Source of the DNA: Marinimicrobium sp050113635
GTDB lineage: Bacteria > Pseudomonadota > Gammaproteobacteria > Pseudomonadales > Cellvibrionaceae
Reading direction: 5' to 3'
Length of the DNA: 64,000 nt
Assembly (NCBI RefSeq): GCF_050113635.1
Contig: NZ_JBNJLT010000005.1
Span: 186,001 to 250,000 of the forward strand
The notes beneath the pieces are model-generated. The model was not told the origin of the DNA. It ran no database searches and saw nothing but the letters and a program-made list of their open reading frames with translations. The stretch's first letter is position 1. Each line of letters begins with the position of its first letter. The position numbers and the translations under genes were made by a program. This document shows positions 8,593-17,746 of the stretch, one piece after another.

Positions 8593-9209
8593 TGGCGGTC
8601 ATGTCCCGTAGCGATTCACCACCACTCCAAGACGGTCGCGACGAGGAGGTCTCGGGCGACCTTGAAGCGCTTGAAGTCGGTCGACGCCTTCGACAAGTGC
8701 GTGAATTAAATGGCCTCTCGCAACGCGAGTTGGCCAGACGTGCCAACGCCACCAACAGTAATATTTCCCTGATTGAGCAAGGCCAGGTAAGCCCCTCCGT
8801 GGGTTTACTGGCCCGTTTGCTGGAAGCCATTCCCATTTCTCTGGCGCAGTTCTTCGCGCTCGACCTGAACGCACCCGAAGGAGCCATTGTTCGTGCTGGA
8901 AAAGCCGCGCGAACAGAACGGCCCGATATTGGTCTCACGATAGAGAGCCTACCCGTGCCGGGTGGCACCGCCCCGTGTCTTGAGCGCTGCGAGCTGGCGC
9001 CGGGCAGTGATACCGGCAATGCTCCCAAACAGCTCACGATGGCCCGCGCCGGTTGGGTGGTGGCCGGGAATCTGGAGTTGACGCTGGGTTTGCGCTGCTA
9101 CACTTTAAAGTGTGGCGATGCGTTCCAATTGCCATCCGGACAGCGGTTCCGGGTACGCAACGCCGGTAGTGAAACGGCCGTTTTAGTGATGGCCGAGGCG
9201 CAGAAGTAA
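8592..9209 (+). CDS. XRE-family regulator with C-terminal cupin domain (PuuR-like)
   Basis: A 205-residue transcription factor. The helix-turn-helix lies at about residues 29-85 (VGRRLRQVRELNGLSQRELARR, NSNISLIEQGQVSPSVGLLARLL). The C-terminal half (about 120-200) is a small cupin barrel with ARAGWVVAGNLELTLG and GDAFQLPSGQRFRVRN. This architecture is shared with PuuR and SutR-type regulators, which sense small metabolites in the cupin. It overlaps the MmcQ/YjbR gene by one base and sits 41 bp before fadB on the same strand. Control of fadBA is possible but only suggested by position. ATG 8601 is an alternative start. Confidence 0.88.
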   Translation: MAVMSRSDSPPLQDGRDEEVSGDLEALEVGRRLRQVRELNGLSQRELARRANATNSNISLIEQGQVSPSVGLLARLLEAIPISLAQFFALDLNAPEGAIVRAGKAARTERPDIGLTIESLPVPGGTAPCLERCELAPGSDTGNAPKQLTMARAGWVVAGNLELTLGLRCYTLKCGDAFQLPSGQRFRVRNAGSETAVLVMAEAQK

Positions 9210-9250
9210 GGCGCCAGGAACCTTCCTTTGAAAACAAAAGGAGAGCCGCG

Positions 9251-11425
9251 ATGTACGAAGGAAACACGTTGAAACTACTCAGGCTTGAAGACGGCCTGGT
9301 GGAGCTGGTGTTTGACCTGAACGGGGAATCGGTTAATAAGTTTGGCCGGCAAACCGTCGGGGAACTGGAGCAGGCGCTGGATATCCTCGAGCAAGAACCA
9401 CTCTCCGGGTTACTAGTCAGCAGTGCCAAGCCCGCGTTGATGGTCGGCGCTGACATCACCGAATTTCAGAGTTTTTTTGCCTCGGGCGAGCAGGCCGTCA
9501 AAGACTACTTGGCGGCGAATAACCGCAACTTTTGCCGACTGGAAGATCTGGCGGCGCCCGTGGTAGTGGCTATTGACGGCTACGCGCTGGGCGGCGGGAT
9601 GGAGCTTTGCCTGGCCTGCGACTACCGGATTATGGGAAGTGGGGGCAAGATCGGCTTACCCGAGACTCAACTGGGAATTGTCCCCGGTTGGGGTGGCACG
9701 GTTAGACTGCCGCGGCTGGTGGGTGTTGATACCGCCGCTGAATGGATCGCGAGCGGCCGCCAATGGCGCGCCGATGCCGCCTTCAAGGCAGGCGTTGTCG
9801 ATGCCGTGGTAGAGACGGATCGCCTGCGCGATGCGGCGCTGCATACCCTGGCGGAATGTGCGGCGGGCCGGCTGGACTATCAATCCCGGCGAGCGCTCAA
9901 GACATCGCCTTTGCAATTAAACGCCGTCGAAGCAGGCATGGCGTTCGAGACAGCAAAGAACGTGGTTTCCGCCGAAGCGGGGCCTCATTATCCCGCGCCG
10001 ATTGCGGCCATTCGGGTGATGGAGGCCGCCGCTTCAAAAGGGCGTGCAGAGGCCCTTGCCATCGAAGCGGAGGCGTTCGCCCAATTGGCAACAGGCACCG
10101 AAGCGCAGGCGTTGGTGGGCATTTTCCTCGGAGAACAATGGCTCGGTCGTCAGGCCAGGCAGTGGCAGCGTCACGATGAAGGGGAGGTGTCCCGCGCCGC
10201 TGTGCTCGGGGCGGGAATCATGGGGGGCGGAATCGCCTACCAGTCGGCTCTCAAGGGCGTCCCTGTCCGGATGAAAGACATAGAACGTAAAGGGCTCGAT
10301 CAGGGGCTGCGGGAAGCCAACCGCTTGCTCACCAAACTCGTTGAAAAAGGACGACTCAGTGTCAGCGAAATGGGACAAGCGCTGATCCGTATCGAACCGA
10401 CACTCAGCTACGAGGGTTTCGACGATGTCGACATTGTAGTCGAAGCCGTTGTGGAAAATGCCCGGGTTAAAAAAACCGTCCTGGCCGAGGCTGAGCAGTG
10501 CACGGGTGACGACACCGTCTTGGCTTCCAATACCTCCACGATTTCCATTACCGAGCTTTCAGCCGCGCTGCAACGGCCCGAAAAATTCTGCGGTATGCAC
10601 TTTTTTAATCCCGTTCACGCCATGCCTTTGGTGGAGGTTATTCGGGGAGAGAAAAGTTCGGATAGCACCATCGCACGCACGGTCGCCTACGCGAGCCGTA
10701 TGGGCAAGAAACCCGTTGTGGTACGCGATTGCGCCGGCTTTTTAGTCAATCGCGTCCTGTTTCCCTACTTCTCGGCGTTCGCAATGTTGGTTCGGGATGG
10801 CGTGGATTATCAGCGCGTTGATCGGGTGATGGAGCGCTGGGGCTGGCCAATGGGGCCGGCCTATCTGTTGGATGTGGTCGGGCTGGACACGGCCATTCAT
10901 GCTGAGGCCGTGATGGCAGAGGCTTATCCGGACCGGCTGACTCGCGATTACGTCTCCGCTACGGAAGCCTTGTATAAAGCGGGTCGTCTTGGGCAAAAAT
11001 CCAGTGGCGGCTTTTACGATTACGTGGATGACCGTAAAGGTCGACCGAAAAAGCAGTCCAGCAAAGCGGTGGGTGACATCATCCAACAGTCAGGGGATAA
11101 CGAGTCGATCACCGATGAGACCATCGTGGCCCGAATGATGATCCCGATGATCACTGAACTGGCGCGCTGCCTGGACGAAGAGGTGGTGGCGTCGGCGACA
11201 GAGGCGGACATGGCAATGGTGTACGGTACCGGTTTTCCGCCATTCCGTGGTGGGCCATTGCGCTGGGTGGATGCCATTGGCCTGTCGAGGTTGGAGGCCA
11301 TGGCGAAAACCCTCGGTTCACTCGGAGCCTTGTATCAACTGCCGGACAGCCTCAAGCAGCGGGTGCGAGACAATCAGCCTTTCTATTCCGTGGACTCTGC
11401 AGAGAACAAGGGAGGTGTGCAATGA
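9251..11425 (+). CDS. fadB: Fatty acid oxidation complex alpha subunit FadB
   Basis: A 724-residue multifunctional enzyme of beta-oxidation. Its N-terminal crotonase domain (about 1-190) carries enoyl-CoA hydratase and isomerase activity; VGADITEF, GYALGGGMELCLACDYR and GLPETQLGIVPGWGG are visible. The central and C-terminal parts are 3-hydroxyacyl-CoA dehydrogenase: AAVLGAGIMGGGIAYQSA (NAD-binding, about 314-331), FFNPVHAMPLVEVIRG, and GWPMGPAYLLDVVGLD. Length and order match E. coli FadB (729). AAAGGAGAG precedes ATG 9251. Its 3' end overlaps fadA by four bases (ATGA), so the two subunits are translationally coupled and form the alpha2beta2 complex. Confidence 0.97.
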   Translation: MYEGNTLKLLRLEDGLVELVFDLNGESVNKFGRQTVGELEQALDILEQEPLSGLLVSSAKPALMVGADITEFQSFFASGEQAVKDYLAANNRNFCRLEDLAAPVVVAIDGYALGGGMELCLACDYRIMGSGGKIGLPETQLGIVPGWGGTVRLPRLVGVDTAAEWIASGRQWRADAAFKAGVVDAVVETDRLRDAALHTLAECAAGRLDYQSRRALKTSPLQLNAVEAGMAFETAKNVVSAEAGPHYPAPIAAIRVMEAAASKGRAEALAIEAEAFAQLATGTEAQALVGIFLGEQWLGRQARQWQRHDEGEVSRAAVLGAGIMGGGIAYQSALKGVPVRMKDIERKGLDQGLREANRLLTKLVEKGRLSVSEMGQALIRIEPTLSYEGFDDVDIVVEAVVENARVKKTVLAEAEQCTGDDTVLASNTSTISITELSAALQRPEKFCGMHFFNPVHAMPLVEVIRGEKSSDSTIARTVAYASRMGKKPVVVRDCAGFLVNRVLFPYFSAFAMLVRDGVDYQRVDRVMERWGWPMGPAYLLDVVGLDTAIHAEAVMAEAYPDRLTRDYVSATEALYKAGRLGQKSSGGFYDYVDDRKGRPKKQSSKAVGDIIQQSGDNESITDETIVARMMIPMITELARCLDEEVVASATEADMAMVYGTGFPPFRGGPLRWVDAIGLSRLEAMAKTLGSLGALYQLPDSLKQRVRDNQPFYSVDSAENKGGVQ

Positions 11426-12600
11426 GCTTGAATGCACGCGATGCCGTTATCGTGGATTATGCCCGCAGTGCGATGGGCCGCTCCAAAAACGGGTGTTTTC
11501 GCCACACGCGAGCCGACGATATCTCGGCGGCCGTGATTCTCGGACTGCTGTCACGCCACCCGGAGTTCGATCCTGCCACCGTGGATGACTTTATCTGGGG
11601 CTGCGTGCTTCAAAGAGAAGAACAGGCTTTCAATGTCGCCCGCAATAGCTGGTTGAGGGCGGGGCTTCCTCATACGGTGCCCGCGCAGACGGTCAATCGT
11701 TTGTGCGGTTCTTCCATGGCCGCAATGCATACCGCTACGGCGAATATTCGGGCAGGGCTCGGTGATATTTATCTCGTGGGTGGCGTGGAACATCTCGGCC
11801 ATTTACCCATGTACGATGCCATCAATCCCAATCCGCGGCTGGGTTTATCGGTGGCGAAAGCGGCTGGCAATATGGGCGTGACGGCCGAGTACCTGGCCCG
11901 CCTCCATCATATCAGTCGCGAGCAAATGGATGCCTTCGGCGCTCGCTCGCACCAGCGGGCGGCCGCTGCAAGGGAACGTGGCGCGTTTTCACAGGAAATC
12001 ATCCCGGTGAGCGGCCATACCGAGGAGGGGTACCCTGTGATGGTGACGGCGGATGAAACGATCCGGCCCGAAACGACGGTGGAGGGGCTGTCTCAGTTGC
12101 GCCCCGTTTTCGACCCCAAGAACGGCAAGGTGACGGCGGGCACCTCTTCCCAGCTCTCTGACGGGGCGTCCGCCATGCTGGTCATGTCCGCCGAACGCGC
12201 TGCATCGCTGGGGCTAACACCGCTGGCAAAAATCACGTCGCTCGGTTTGGCCGGGGTAGACCCCTCCATAATGGGCTATGGCCCGGTCCCCGCAACTCGA
12301 CAAGCACTGCAAAAAGCCGGGTTGTCCGCCTCGGATATCGAATGCGTCGAGCTTAATGAAGCGTTTGCCGCACAGGCATTGCCGGTGCTTAAGGATCTGG
12401 ACTGGCTGGACGACATGGATGACCGGGTCAATCTCAATGGCGGCGCTATTGCCCTGGGACATCCCTTTGGCTGTTCCGGTACACGTATTACCGGATCGCT
12501 GTTGACGGTAATGGCGGAAAAAGAGGCGACGCTGGGCGTGGCGACCATGTGCATCGGTTTGGGGCAGGGTATTGCCACCGTAGTGGAGCGCCTGCGCTGA
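11422..12600 (+). CDS. fadA: 3-ketoacyl-CoA thiolase FadA
   Basis: Beta subunit of the fatty acid oxidation complex; it cleaves 3-ketoacyl-CoA with CoA to release acetyl-CoA. At 392 residues it has thiolase family length. Active-site segments: NRLCGSSMAAMHTA with the nucleophilic Cys near residue 94, ECVELNEAFAAQALPVLKDL with the NEAF motif, GGAIALGHPFGCSGTRI with the catalytic His, and TMCIGLGQGIATVVER with the second Cys. It starts four bases inside fadB, with GGAGGTG just upstream. There is no clear terminator in the 45 bases after its stop. Confidence 0.97.
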   Translation: MSLNARDAVIVDYARSAMGRSKNGCFRHTRADDISAAVILGLLSRHPEFDPATVDDFIWGCVLQREEQAFNVARNSWLRAGLPHTVPAQTVNRLCGSSMAAMHTATANIRAGLGDIYLVGGVEHLGHLPMYDAINPNPRLGLSVAKAAGNMGVTAEYLARLHHISREQMDAFGARSHQRAAAARERGAFSQEIIPVSGHTEEGYPVMVTADETIRPETTVEGLSQLRPVFDPKNGKVTAGTSSQLSDGASAMLVMSAERAASLGLTPLAKITSLGLAGVDPSIMGYGPVPATRQALQKAGLSASDIECVELNEAFAAQALPVLKDLDWLDDMDDRVNLNGGAIALGHPFGCSGTRITGSLLTVMAEKEATLGVATMCIGLGQGIATVVERLR

Positions 12601-12699
12601 AGGAAAAACGTCGATTCCCGCTCCGATTCTGCTAGACTTCGCCGCTTGTCGGAACAGTGGCGAAGTAAGGTGGCAGCGTTGGCGGATAGTCAGACTCAA

Positions 12700-13737
12700 A
12701 TGGTGCGGTCGCTTAACAGAAAGGGCGTACGGCTCGGCACGTGGCGCATCTGTGTTCGATCAGTGTATCCAACCCCTGGCTTGGAGCGGTGGCTCTGGAG
12801 CGCGCTTCTGCTGCTTTTGTCGCTCTCGACCTGGGCCGGATCTCCCGACCTGGAATCTGATTCTCCGGCGCCTCCCGTTAAGGAACCTTCTCCCTCTTCC
12901 CCCACGTCAGCATCGCCACCCGAGCCGCTGCTCTGGCGAGTGCACGCGCCGGACAGTGAACACGTTGTCTACCTCTTCGGCTCCCTGCATTTTGGCGACG
13001 ACAGTTTCTTCCCGCTGCCAGACAAAGTGCTGGAGGCTTATCGAGCGTCCGAAGTGCTGGCCGTGGAGCTGGATCTCACCCAAACCGACACTGAAACACT
13101 GCGCGCGACGCTGGCCCGAACCGGCCGCTACCCCTCGCACGTGCAGATAGCGGAGCGTATCGGACCGGAGTTATGGGAACAGTTGACTCAGGCCAGCCAA
13201 CGCCTGGGCCTGGAGAAAGAGTTTTTTGTGCATGTACGTCCCTGGCTTGCGGCGTTGCAACTGGTCAATATGCAGGTAATTCGCAGCGACTACCTCGCCG
13301 GGCAGGGCGTTGATCGGTATTTCCTGGATATGGCAAAAGGGGAAAAGCGTATTGAACCGCTGGAAACCGTTGATCAGCAATTACGGCTTTTTGCCGGCAT
13401 GGACGAGGTTGAACAGCGTGCGTTTCTGGCGCATACGCTCAACGATCTGGAAGCCACCGGCCCTCAACTGCGCCGCATGGCGCGAGCCTGGCGCGAGGGG
13501 CGCCGCGAGGACTTAGAGGCCGTCATACTGGGAGCATTTGCGGCGGATGATCCCTTTACCCAGGAGCTTTATCGGAAAATCTTCAAAACCCGAAATGATT
13601 CGATGATGGAAGCGGTCAAGGGCTACCTGAAAACTCGCCAACCGGTCTTTTTTGTGGTGGGCATTGGGCATCTGATCGGGCCGGACGGGTTAGTGGACGG
13701 ACTGCGGCACGGCGGGTACCGGGTGGAGCGGCTCTAA
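12700..13737 (+). CDS. TraB/GumN family protein, probably exported
   Basis: A protein of about 345 residues in the TraB/GumN (PF01963) family, proposed to be metal-dependent hydrolases. The conserved GxxH pairs are seen as YLFGSLHFGDDSFFPLP near the start of the domain and FFVVGIGHLIGPDGLVD near the end; VDRYFLDMAKGEKRIEPLET is also typical. A hydrophobic stretch (WLWSALLLLLSLSTWAGS) followed by a Pro/Ser-rich linker looks like a signal peptide or anchor. The start is uncertain: the only ATG is at 12700, but TTG 12646, GTG 12670 and GTG 12763 are all in frame. GTG 12763 would give the most usual signal peptide. It lies just after fadA. Confidence 0.82.
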   Translation: MVRSLNRKGVRLGTWRICVRSVYPTPGLERWLWSALLLLLSLSTWAGSPDLESDSPAPPVKEPSPSSPTSASPPEPLLWRVHAPDSEHVVYLFGSLHFGDDSFFPLPDKVLEAYRASEVLAVELDLTQTDTETLRATLARTGRYPSHVQIAERIGPELWEQLTQASQRLGLEKEFFVHVRPWLAALQLVNMQVIRSDYLAGQGVDRYFLDMAKGEKRIEPLETVDQQLRLFAGMDEVEQRAFLAHTLNDLEATGPQLRRMARAWREGRREDLEAVILGAFAADDPFTQELYRKIFKTRNDSMMEAVKGYLKTRQPVFFVVGIGHLIGPDGLVDGLRHGGYRVERL

Positions 13738-13894
13738 GCCGCTTATTGAACCCATCTGGGGCTTGTGGCACAATCTCCTGCCTTCACGTTGCCGCACAGG
13801 CTGACTTTTGGCAAAAAGCCTATAGAAATCAGCAGGTTGGGAGATAATAGGCGTGGAATTTACCAGGGGGCTGACAAGCCGCCCGAGGTTTTAA

Positions 13895-13979
<85 letters not shown>

Positions 13980-14052
13980 TACAATATCGTCATTCACGAG
14001 TTACCTTAAACGGCATTGGTCCCCCGATGCGAATAGCGTATAGAGGAAGAGA

Positions 14053-15366
14053 ATGCAGGTTTCCATAGAGACAACGTCCGGTTTGGAACGTCGCCTGACG
14101 GTGGGAGTCCCCGCCGCCGAAGTAGACAGCGAAGTGCAAAAGCGCTTACAGCAGGCTGCTCAAAATATTCGTATCAACGGTTTCCGCAAGGGTAAAGTAC
14201 CCATGAAGGTGGTCAGACAGCGTTACGGCGCTGGCGTTCGCCAGGAAGTGCTGGGCGAGTTGATCAATCGCAGTTTCTACGAAGCCGTCAGTAAGGAACA
14301 GGTCAAACCGGCGGGTCAGCCCTCTATTGAACCCAAGCAGTTCGAAGAAGGGAAGGATCTGGAGTACGTGGCGACTTTTGAAGTATACCCCTCTGTCGAG
14401 CTGGGTGACTTCTCCGGGTTTGAAATTACCCGCTACAAAGCGGATGTAAGCGCGGAAGACGTCGATAAGATGATTGACGTCCTGCGTGAGCATCAGGCTG
14501 GTTGGAAAGAAGTAGATCGTGCCGCTCAAGATGGGGATCAGGTCAATATTGACTTTGTGGGTACTCGCGATGGTGTTGAGTTCGAAGGCGGCAGTGCCAA
14601 GGGGCAAAACCTGGTGCTGGGCTCTGGCTCCATGATTCCGGGCTTTGAAGCGGGTATTGAGGGTCTGAAAGCCGGAGAAGAGAAAACACTGGAGCTGACG
14701 TTCCCTGAAGACTATCAGGCTGAAGATCTGCGTGGAGCCAAGGTCGAATTCAAAGTGACGGTAAACGCCGTATCCGAGAAAGAGTTGCCCGAGCTGGATA
14801 AAGAATTCTATGCCAAATTTGGCGTGGAAAAAGGTGGCAAGCCTCAGTTCCGCAAGGAAGTGAAGGCAAACATGACGCGTGAGTTGAAAAACGCGGTTAG
14901 AAACAAGGTCAAGACCCAGGTAATGGACGCTCTGCTCGAGAGCCATAAACCAGATCTGCCAAAAGCGCTCGTAGACAGCGAGATCGAGACCCTGCGTCAG
15001 CAAATGTTGCAACGTTTTGGAGGCCAGCAGCAGAACTTTGATGTCAAGTCTCTGCTGCCGGACAACATGTTCGAAGAAGAGGCGCAGCGCCGTGTGGCCC
15101 TGGGGCTGGTGGTAGGAGAAATCGTCAAGCAGCACGATATCAAGGTCGACAGTGATCGCGTTCGTGAGCTGGTTGAGGAGATGGCCTCGACCTACGAAGA
15201 GCCCGAAGCGGTTGTCAACTACTACTATGAAAACCGCCAGTTGCTGGCAAGCGTTGAATCGGCAGCCCTGGAAGACCAGGTCGTGGATTTCGTCCTGGAC
15301 AAGGCCAAAGTGACTGACGAATCTGCCAGTTACGACGACGTTGTCGGCAGCCAGAAGCAGTCGTAA
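14053..15366 (+). CDS. tig: Trigger factor, ribosome-associated chaperone and prolyl isomerase
   Basis: Binds ribosomal protein L23 at the exit tunnel and shields nascent chains. At 437 residues it matches the family. The N-terminal ribosome-binding domain has the signature GFRKGKVPMKVVRQRYG (about residues 43-59). The FKBP-type isomerase domain follows at about 150-240 (GDQVNIDFVGTRDGVEFEGG, GSGSMIPGFEAGIEGLKAGE), then the long helical C-terminal chaperone arms. ATG 14053 has AGAGGAAGAG upstream. A perfect dyad follows the stop. The neighbour order tig-clpP-clpX-lon-hup-ppiD is the conserved gammaproteobacterial proteostasis block. Confidence 0.98.
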   Translation: MQVSIETTSGLERRLTVGVPAAEVDSEVQKRLQQAAQNIRINGFRKGKVPMKVVRQRYGAGVRQEVLGELINRSFYEAVSKEQVKPAGQPSIEPKQFEEGKDLEYVATFEVYPSVELGDFSGFEITRYKADVSAEDVDKMIDVLREHQAGWKEVDRAAQDGDQVNIDFVGTRDGVEFEGGSAKGQNLVLGSGSMIPGFEAGIEGLKAGEEKTLELTFPEDYQAEDLRGAKVEFKVTVNAVSEKELPELDKEFYAKFGVEKGGKPQFRKEVKANMTRELKNAVRNKVKTQVMDALLESHKPDLPKALVDSEIETLRQQMLQRFGGQQQNFDVKSLLPDNMFEEEAQRRVALGLVVGEIVKQHDIKVDSDRVRELVEEMASTYEEPEAVVNYYYENRQLLASVESAALEDQVVDFVLDKAKVTDESASYDDVVGSQKQS

Positions 15367-15376
15367 TTGAACGAAA

Positions 15377-15404
15377 TGGCCACAAACTGAACAGTTTGTG
15401 GCCA
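15377..15404 (+). terminator. Hairpin after tig, weak or partial terminator
   Basis: A perfect 13-bp dyad: TGGCCACAAACTG (15377-15389) and its complement (15392-15404) around AA. In RNA the tip would open to a larger loop. It is followed by ATCTTCCC rather than a clean U-run, so termination may be partial and allow read-through into clpP. Confidence 0.5.
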
Positions 15405-15541
15405 ATCTTCCCTCCAAAATCGCCTAGCACTGGCATCCGCTCGTTTCTCAGGTTAAGCTTGAACGACAGTCTCCACCGCATCGCCCCGGGCCGGGCGACG
15501 GTCGCGATGAACCGGTTCACAAATAAGGGCACGAAGACTTT

Positions 15542-16177
15542 ATGTCGAACGATTTTTCCAAACAGGTACCCGACGTTATGGCATCTGGCCTGATTCCAAT
15601 GGTCGTAGAGCAGACCGCTCGCGGCGAACGATCCTACGACATTTATTCTCGCCTGCTCAAAGAGCGGGTGATTTTTCTGGTCGGCCAGGTTGAGGACTAC
15701 ATGGCCAATCTGGTCGTGGCCCAGTTGTTGTTTCTGGAAGCCGAAAACCCGGACAAGGATATTCACCTTTACATTAACTCACCGGGCGGCTCGGTGACGG
15801 CGGGTATGGCGATTTACGACACCATGCAGTTCATTAAGCCCGATGTCAGCACCATGTGTATCGGGCAAGCCTGCAGCATGGGCGCCTTTTTGCTCACAGC
15901 GGGTGCCAAAAGCAAACGTTTTTGCCTGCCGAACTCTCGCGTGATGATCCATCAGCCCAGCGGTGGCGCGCAAGGGCAGGCCTCCGATATTCATATCCAG
16001 GCAAAAGAGATTCTGAGCATCCGTGAGCGCCTGAATGAGCTGATGGCTTATCACACCGGTCAACCCGTGGAAAAGATTGCCGCGGACACCGAACGTGACA
16101 ACTTTATGAGTGCCCAGAAGTCCGTTGAATATGGTCTCGTTGACAAAGTTGTAGGTCGCAGAGATGCAACAGAGTAA
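15542..16177 (+). CDS. clpP: ATP-dependent Clp protease proteolytic subunit ClpP
   Basis: Serine protease that assembles into two stacked heptameric rings and works with ClpX (and ClpA). It has 211 residues, including a short N-terminal part (beginning MSNDFSKQVPDVM) that is probably processed. Catalytic triad regions are visible: GQACSMGAFLL with the nucleophilic Ser, RVMIHQPSGGAQGQ with the His, and the Asp region in ERDNFMSAQKSVEYGLVDKV. LYINSPGGSVTAGMAIYDTMQ lines the oxyanion region. ATG 15542 lies 175 bp after tig, and clpX follows on the same strand. Identification is certain. Confidence 0.98.
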   Translation: MSNDFSKQVPDVMASGLIPMVVEQTARGERSYDIYSRLLKERVIFLVGQVEDYMANLVVAQLLFLEAENPDKDIHLYINSPGGSVTAGMAIYDTMQFIKPDVSTMCIGQACSMGAFLLTAGAKSKRFCLPNSRVMIHQPSGGAQGQASDIHIQAKEILSIRERLNELMAYHTGQPVEKIAADTERDNFMSAQKSVEYGLVDKVVGRRDATE

Positions 16178-16288
16178 TGGCGGCGGACCGTCCGCTGCCA
16201 GGAAAGGTCAGTTGGACGGGTCGACCTTGAAAATTGGGGACAAAGGCTGCACCTCTGTCCTAAGTATGCGTTTAAACGGAGTGGTTTA

Positions 16289-17578
16289 ATGACCGATCAC
16301 ACCAACGACAGCGGCGATAAGAACGGCAAACTGCTGTATTGCTCGTTTTGTGGTAAAAGCCAGCACGAAGTACGCAAGCTGATTGCCGGTCCCTCGGTAT
16401 TTATCTGCGACGAATGTGTCGATTTATGCAATGACATTATTCGCGAGGAAATCCAGGAGGCGGCTTCCGAAGGGCCTTCAGACCACCTGCCGACGCCCAG
16501 TGAAATTTCCGCTATTCTGGATGAATACGTCATTGGCCAGAAAAGGGCCAAAAAAGTACTGGCTGTCGCCGTGTACAACCACTACAAGCGGTTGCGCGTG
16601 GGCGATAAAGGCAAAGATCCTGTAGAACTTGGGAAAAGTAACATTTTGCTGGTAGGGCCGACGGGTAGCGGTAAGACCCTTCTTGCGGAAACGCTGGCAC
16701 GCCTGCTGGATGTTCCGTTCACCATTGCCGACGCGACGACGCTGACTGAAGCGGGTTACGTGGGTGAAGACGTCGAGAATATCATTCAGAAGCTGCTGCA
16801 GAAATGCGATTACGATGTCGACAAGGCCCAACAGGGTATCGTCTATATCGATGAAATCGACAAAATATCCCGTAAGTCTGACAACCCCTCCATTACGCGG
16901 GACGTGTCAGGGGAAGGTGTTCAGCAGGCGCTGCTTAAACTGATTGAAGGAACCGTCGCGTCAGTGCCGCCGCAAGGCGGGCGCAAACATCCGCAGCAGG
17001 AATTCCTGCAGGTGGACACCAAGAACATTCTGTTCATTTGCGGTGGTGCGTTTGCCGGGCTGGACAAAGTGATTCGTGATCGCTCCGAAAAAGGCGGGAT
17101 CGGTTTCGGTGCGGAAGTTAAGAGCAAGAATGACAGTCGGAAGTTCGGCGAAGTTCTGCATCAGCTTGAGCCGGAAGATCTGGTCCAGTATGGTTTGATC
17201 CCCGAATTTGTTGGGCGTCTGCCGGTCATAGCGACACTGGATGAGCTGGACAGGGAAGCCCTGGTTGAAATTCTGACTGAGCCGAAAAACTCCTTGACCA
17301 AGCAGTATCAGCGCTTGTTTGAAATGGAAGGCGTGGATATCGATTTCCGGCGCGATGCCCTTGAGGCTGTGGCACAAAAAGCCATGGATCGCAAAACCGG
17401 GGCTCGGGGTCTACGCTCTATTATGGAAGCGGTGCTGCTCGACACGATGTACCGGATTCCCTCGGAAGAGGGTGTGGTCAAGGTGATCGTGGACGAAACG
17501 GTCATCAAGGGCGAATCTGAACCCCTGTTGGTGTACGAGCAGAGCGAACGACCGGCCAAGGTGGCCAAGGGCGATTGA
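16289..17578 (+). CDS. clpX: ATP-dependent Clp protease ATP-binding subunit ClpX
   Basis: AAA+ unfoldase that recognises tagged proteins and feeds them to ClpP. It has 429 residues. The N-terminal zinc-binding dimerisation domain shows two CxxC pairs (LYCSFCGKSQ and FICDECVDLC). Walker A is GPTGSGKTLLAETLA, Walker B is GIVYIDEIDKI, and the sensor and pore regions are intact (GYVGEDVENI; RKHPQQEFLQVDT). The gene starts 111 bp after clpP with ACGGAGTGG upstream of the ATG. It ends 26 bp before a strong intrinsic terminator, which closes the clpPX unit. Confidence 0.98.
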   Translation: MTDHTNDSGDKNGKLLYCSFCGKSQHEVRKLIAGPSVFICDECVDLCNDIIREEIQEAASEGPSDHLPTPSEISAILDEYVIGQKRAKKVLAVAVYNHYKRLRVGDKGKDPVELGKSNILLVGPTGSGKTLLAETLARLLDVPFTIADATTLTEAGYVGEDVENIIQKLLQKCDYDVDKAQQGIVYIDEIDKISRKSDNPSITRDVSGEGVQQALLKLIEGTVASVPPQGGRKHPQQEFLQVDTKNILFICGGAFAGLDKVIRDRSEKGGIGFGAEVKSKNDSRKFGEVLHQLEPEDLVQYGLIPEFVGRLPVIATLDELDREALVEILTEPKNSLTKQYQRLFEMEGVDIDFRRDALEAVAQKAMDRKTGARGLRSIMEAVLLDTMYRIPSEEGVVKVIVDETVIKGESEPLLVYEQSERPAKVAKGD

Positions 17579-17604
17579 CACGCGGTGGTGTACCCATCTG
17601 TTGT

Positions 17605-17645
17605 AACCGCAAAGAGCGCCCATTACGGCGCTCTTTGCGGTTTTT
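17605..17645 (+). terminator. Strong rho-independent terminator after clpX
   Basis: A perfect 16-bp stem (17605-17620 with 17627-17642) around the six-base loop CATTAC. It is GC-rich near the loop, and the closing arm runs into a T tract at 17641-17645. It separates clpPX from lon. Confidence 0.92.
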
Positions 17646-17658
17646 AACGTTATGTTAG

Positions 17659-17687
17659 CTTGCAATAACCCTGGATAGCCCCCACCT
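17659..17687 (+). promoter_or_regulatory. Candidate sigma32 (heat-shock) promoter of lon
   Basis: CTTGCAA at 17659-17665 differs at one base from the sigma32 -35 consensus CTTGAAA. CCCCACCT at 17680-17687 resembles the -10 consensus CCCCATNT, with 14 bp between them. It lies just after the clpX terminator and about 60 bp before the lon start. lon is a known sigma32 target in E. coli; use here is inferred from sequence only. Confidence 0.45.
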
Positions 17688-17746
17688 TTGTCTTGAGCCC
17701 GGTGAATGGGCATCACTTTACGCGTTTGACGATGAGGGTCGACTCA

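Noticed and set aside
14146..15417. 423-codon minus-strand frame opposite tig
   Set aside because: Antisense shadow of trigger factor; the product has no recognisable domain and the tig protein is complete.
15456..15500. CTTGAAC before clpP as a sigma32 promoter
   Set aside because: The nearest CCCC-type -10 is about 19 bp away, outside the usual sigma32 spacing.
16183..16195. Short palindrome between clpP and clpX as a terminator
   Set aside because: GCGGA-CCG-TCCGC is a five-pair stem with no U tract; too weak to call.
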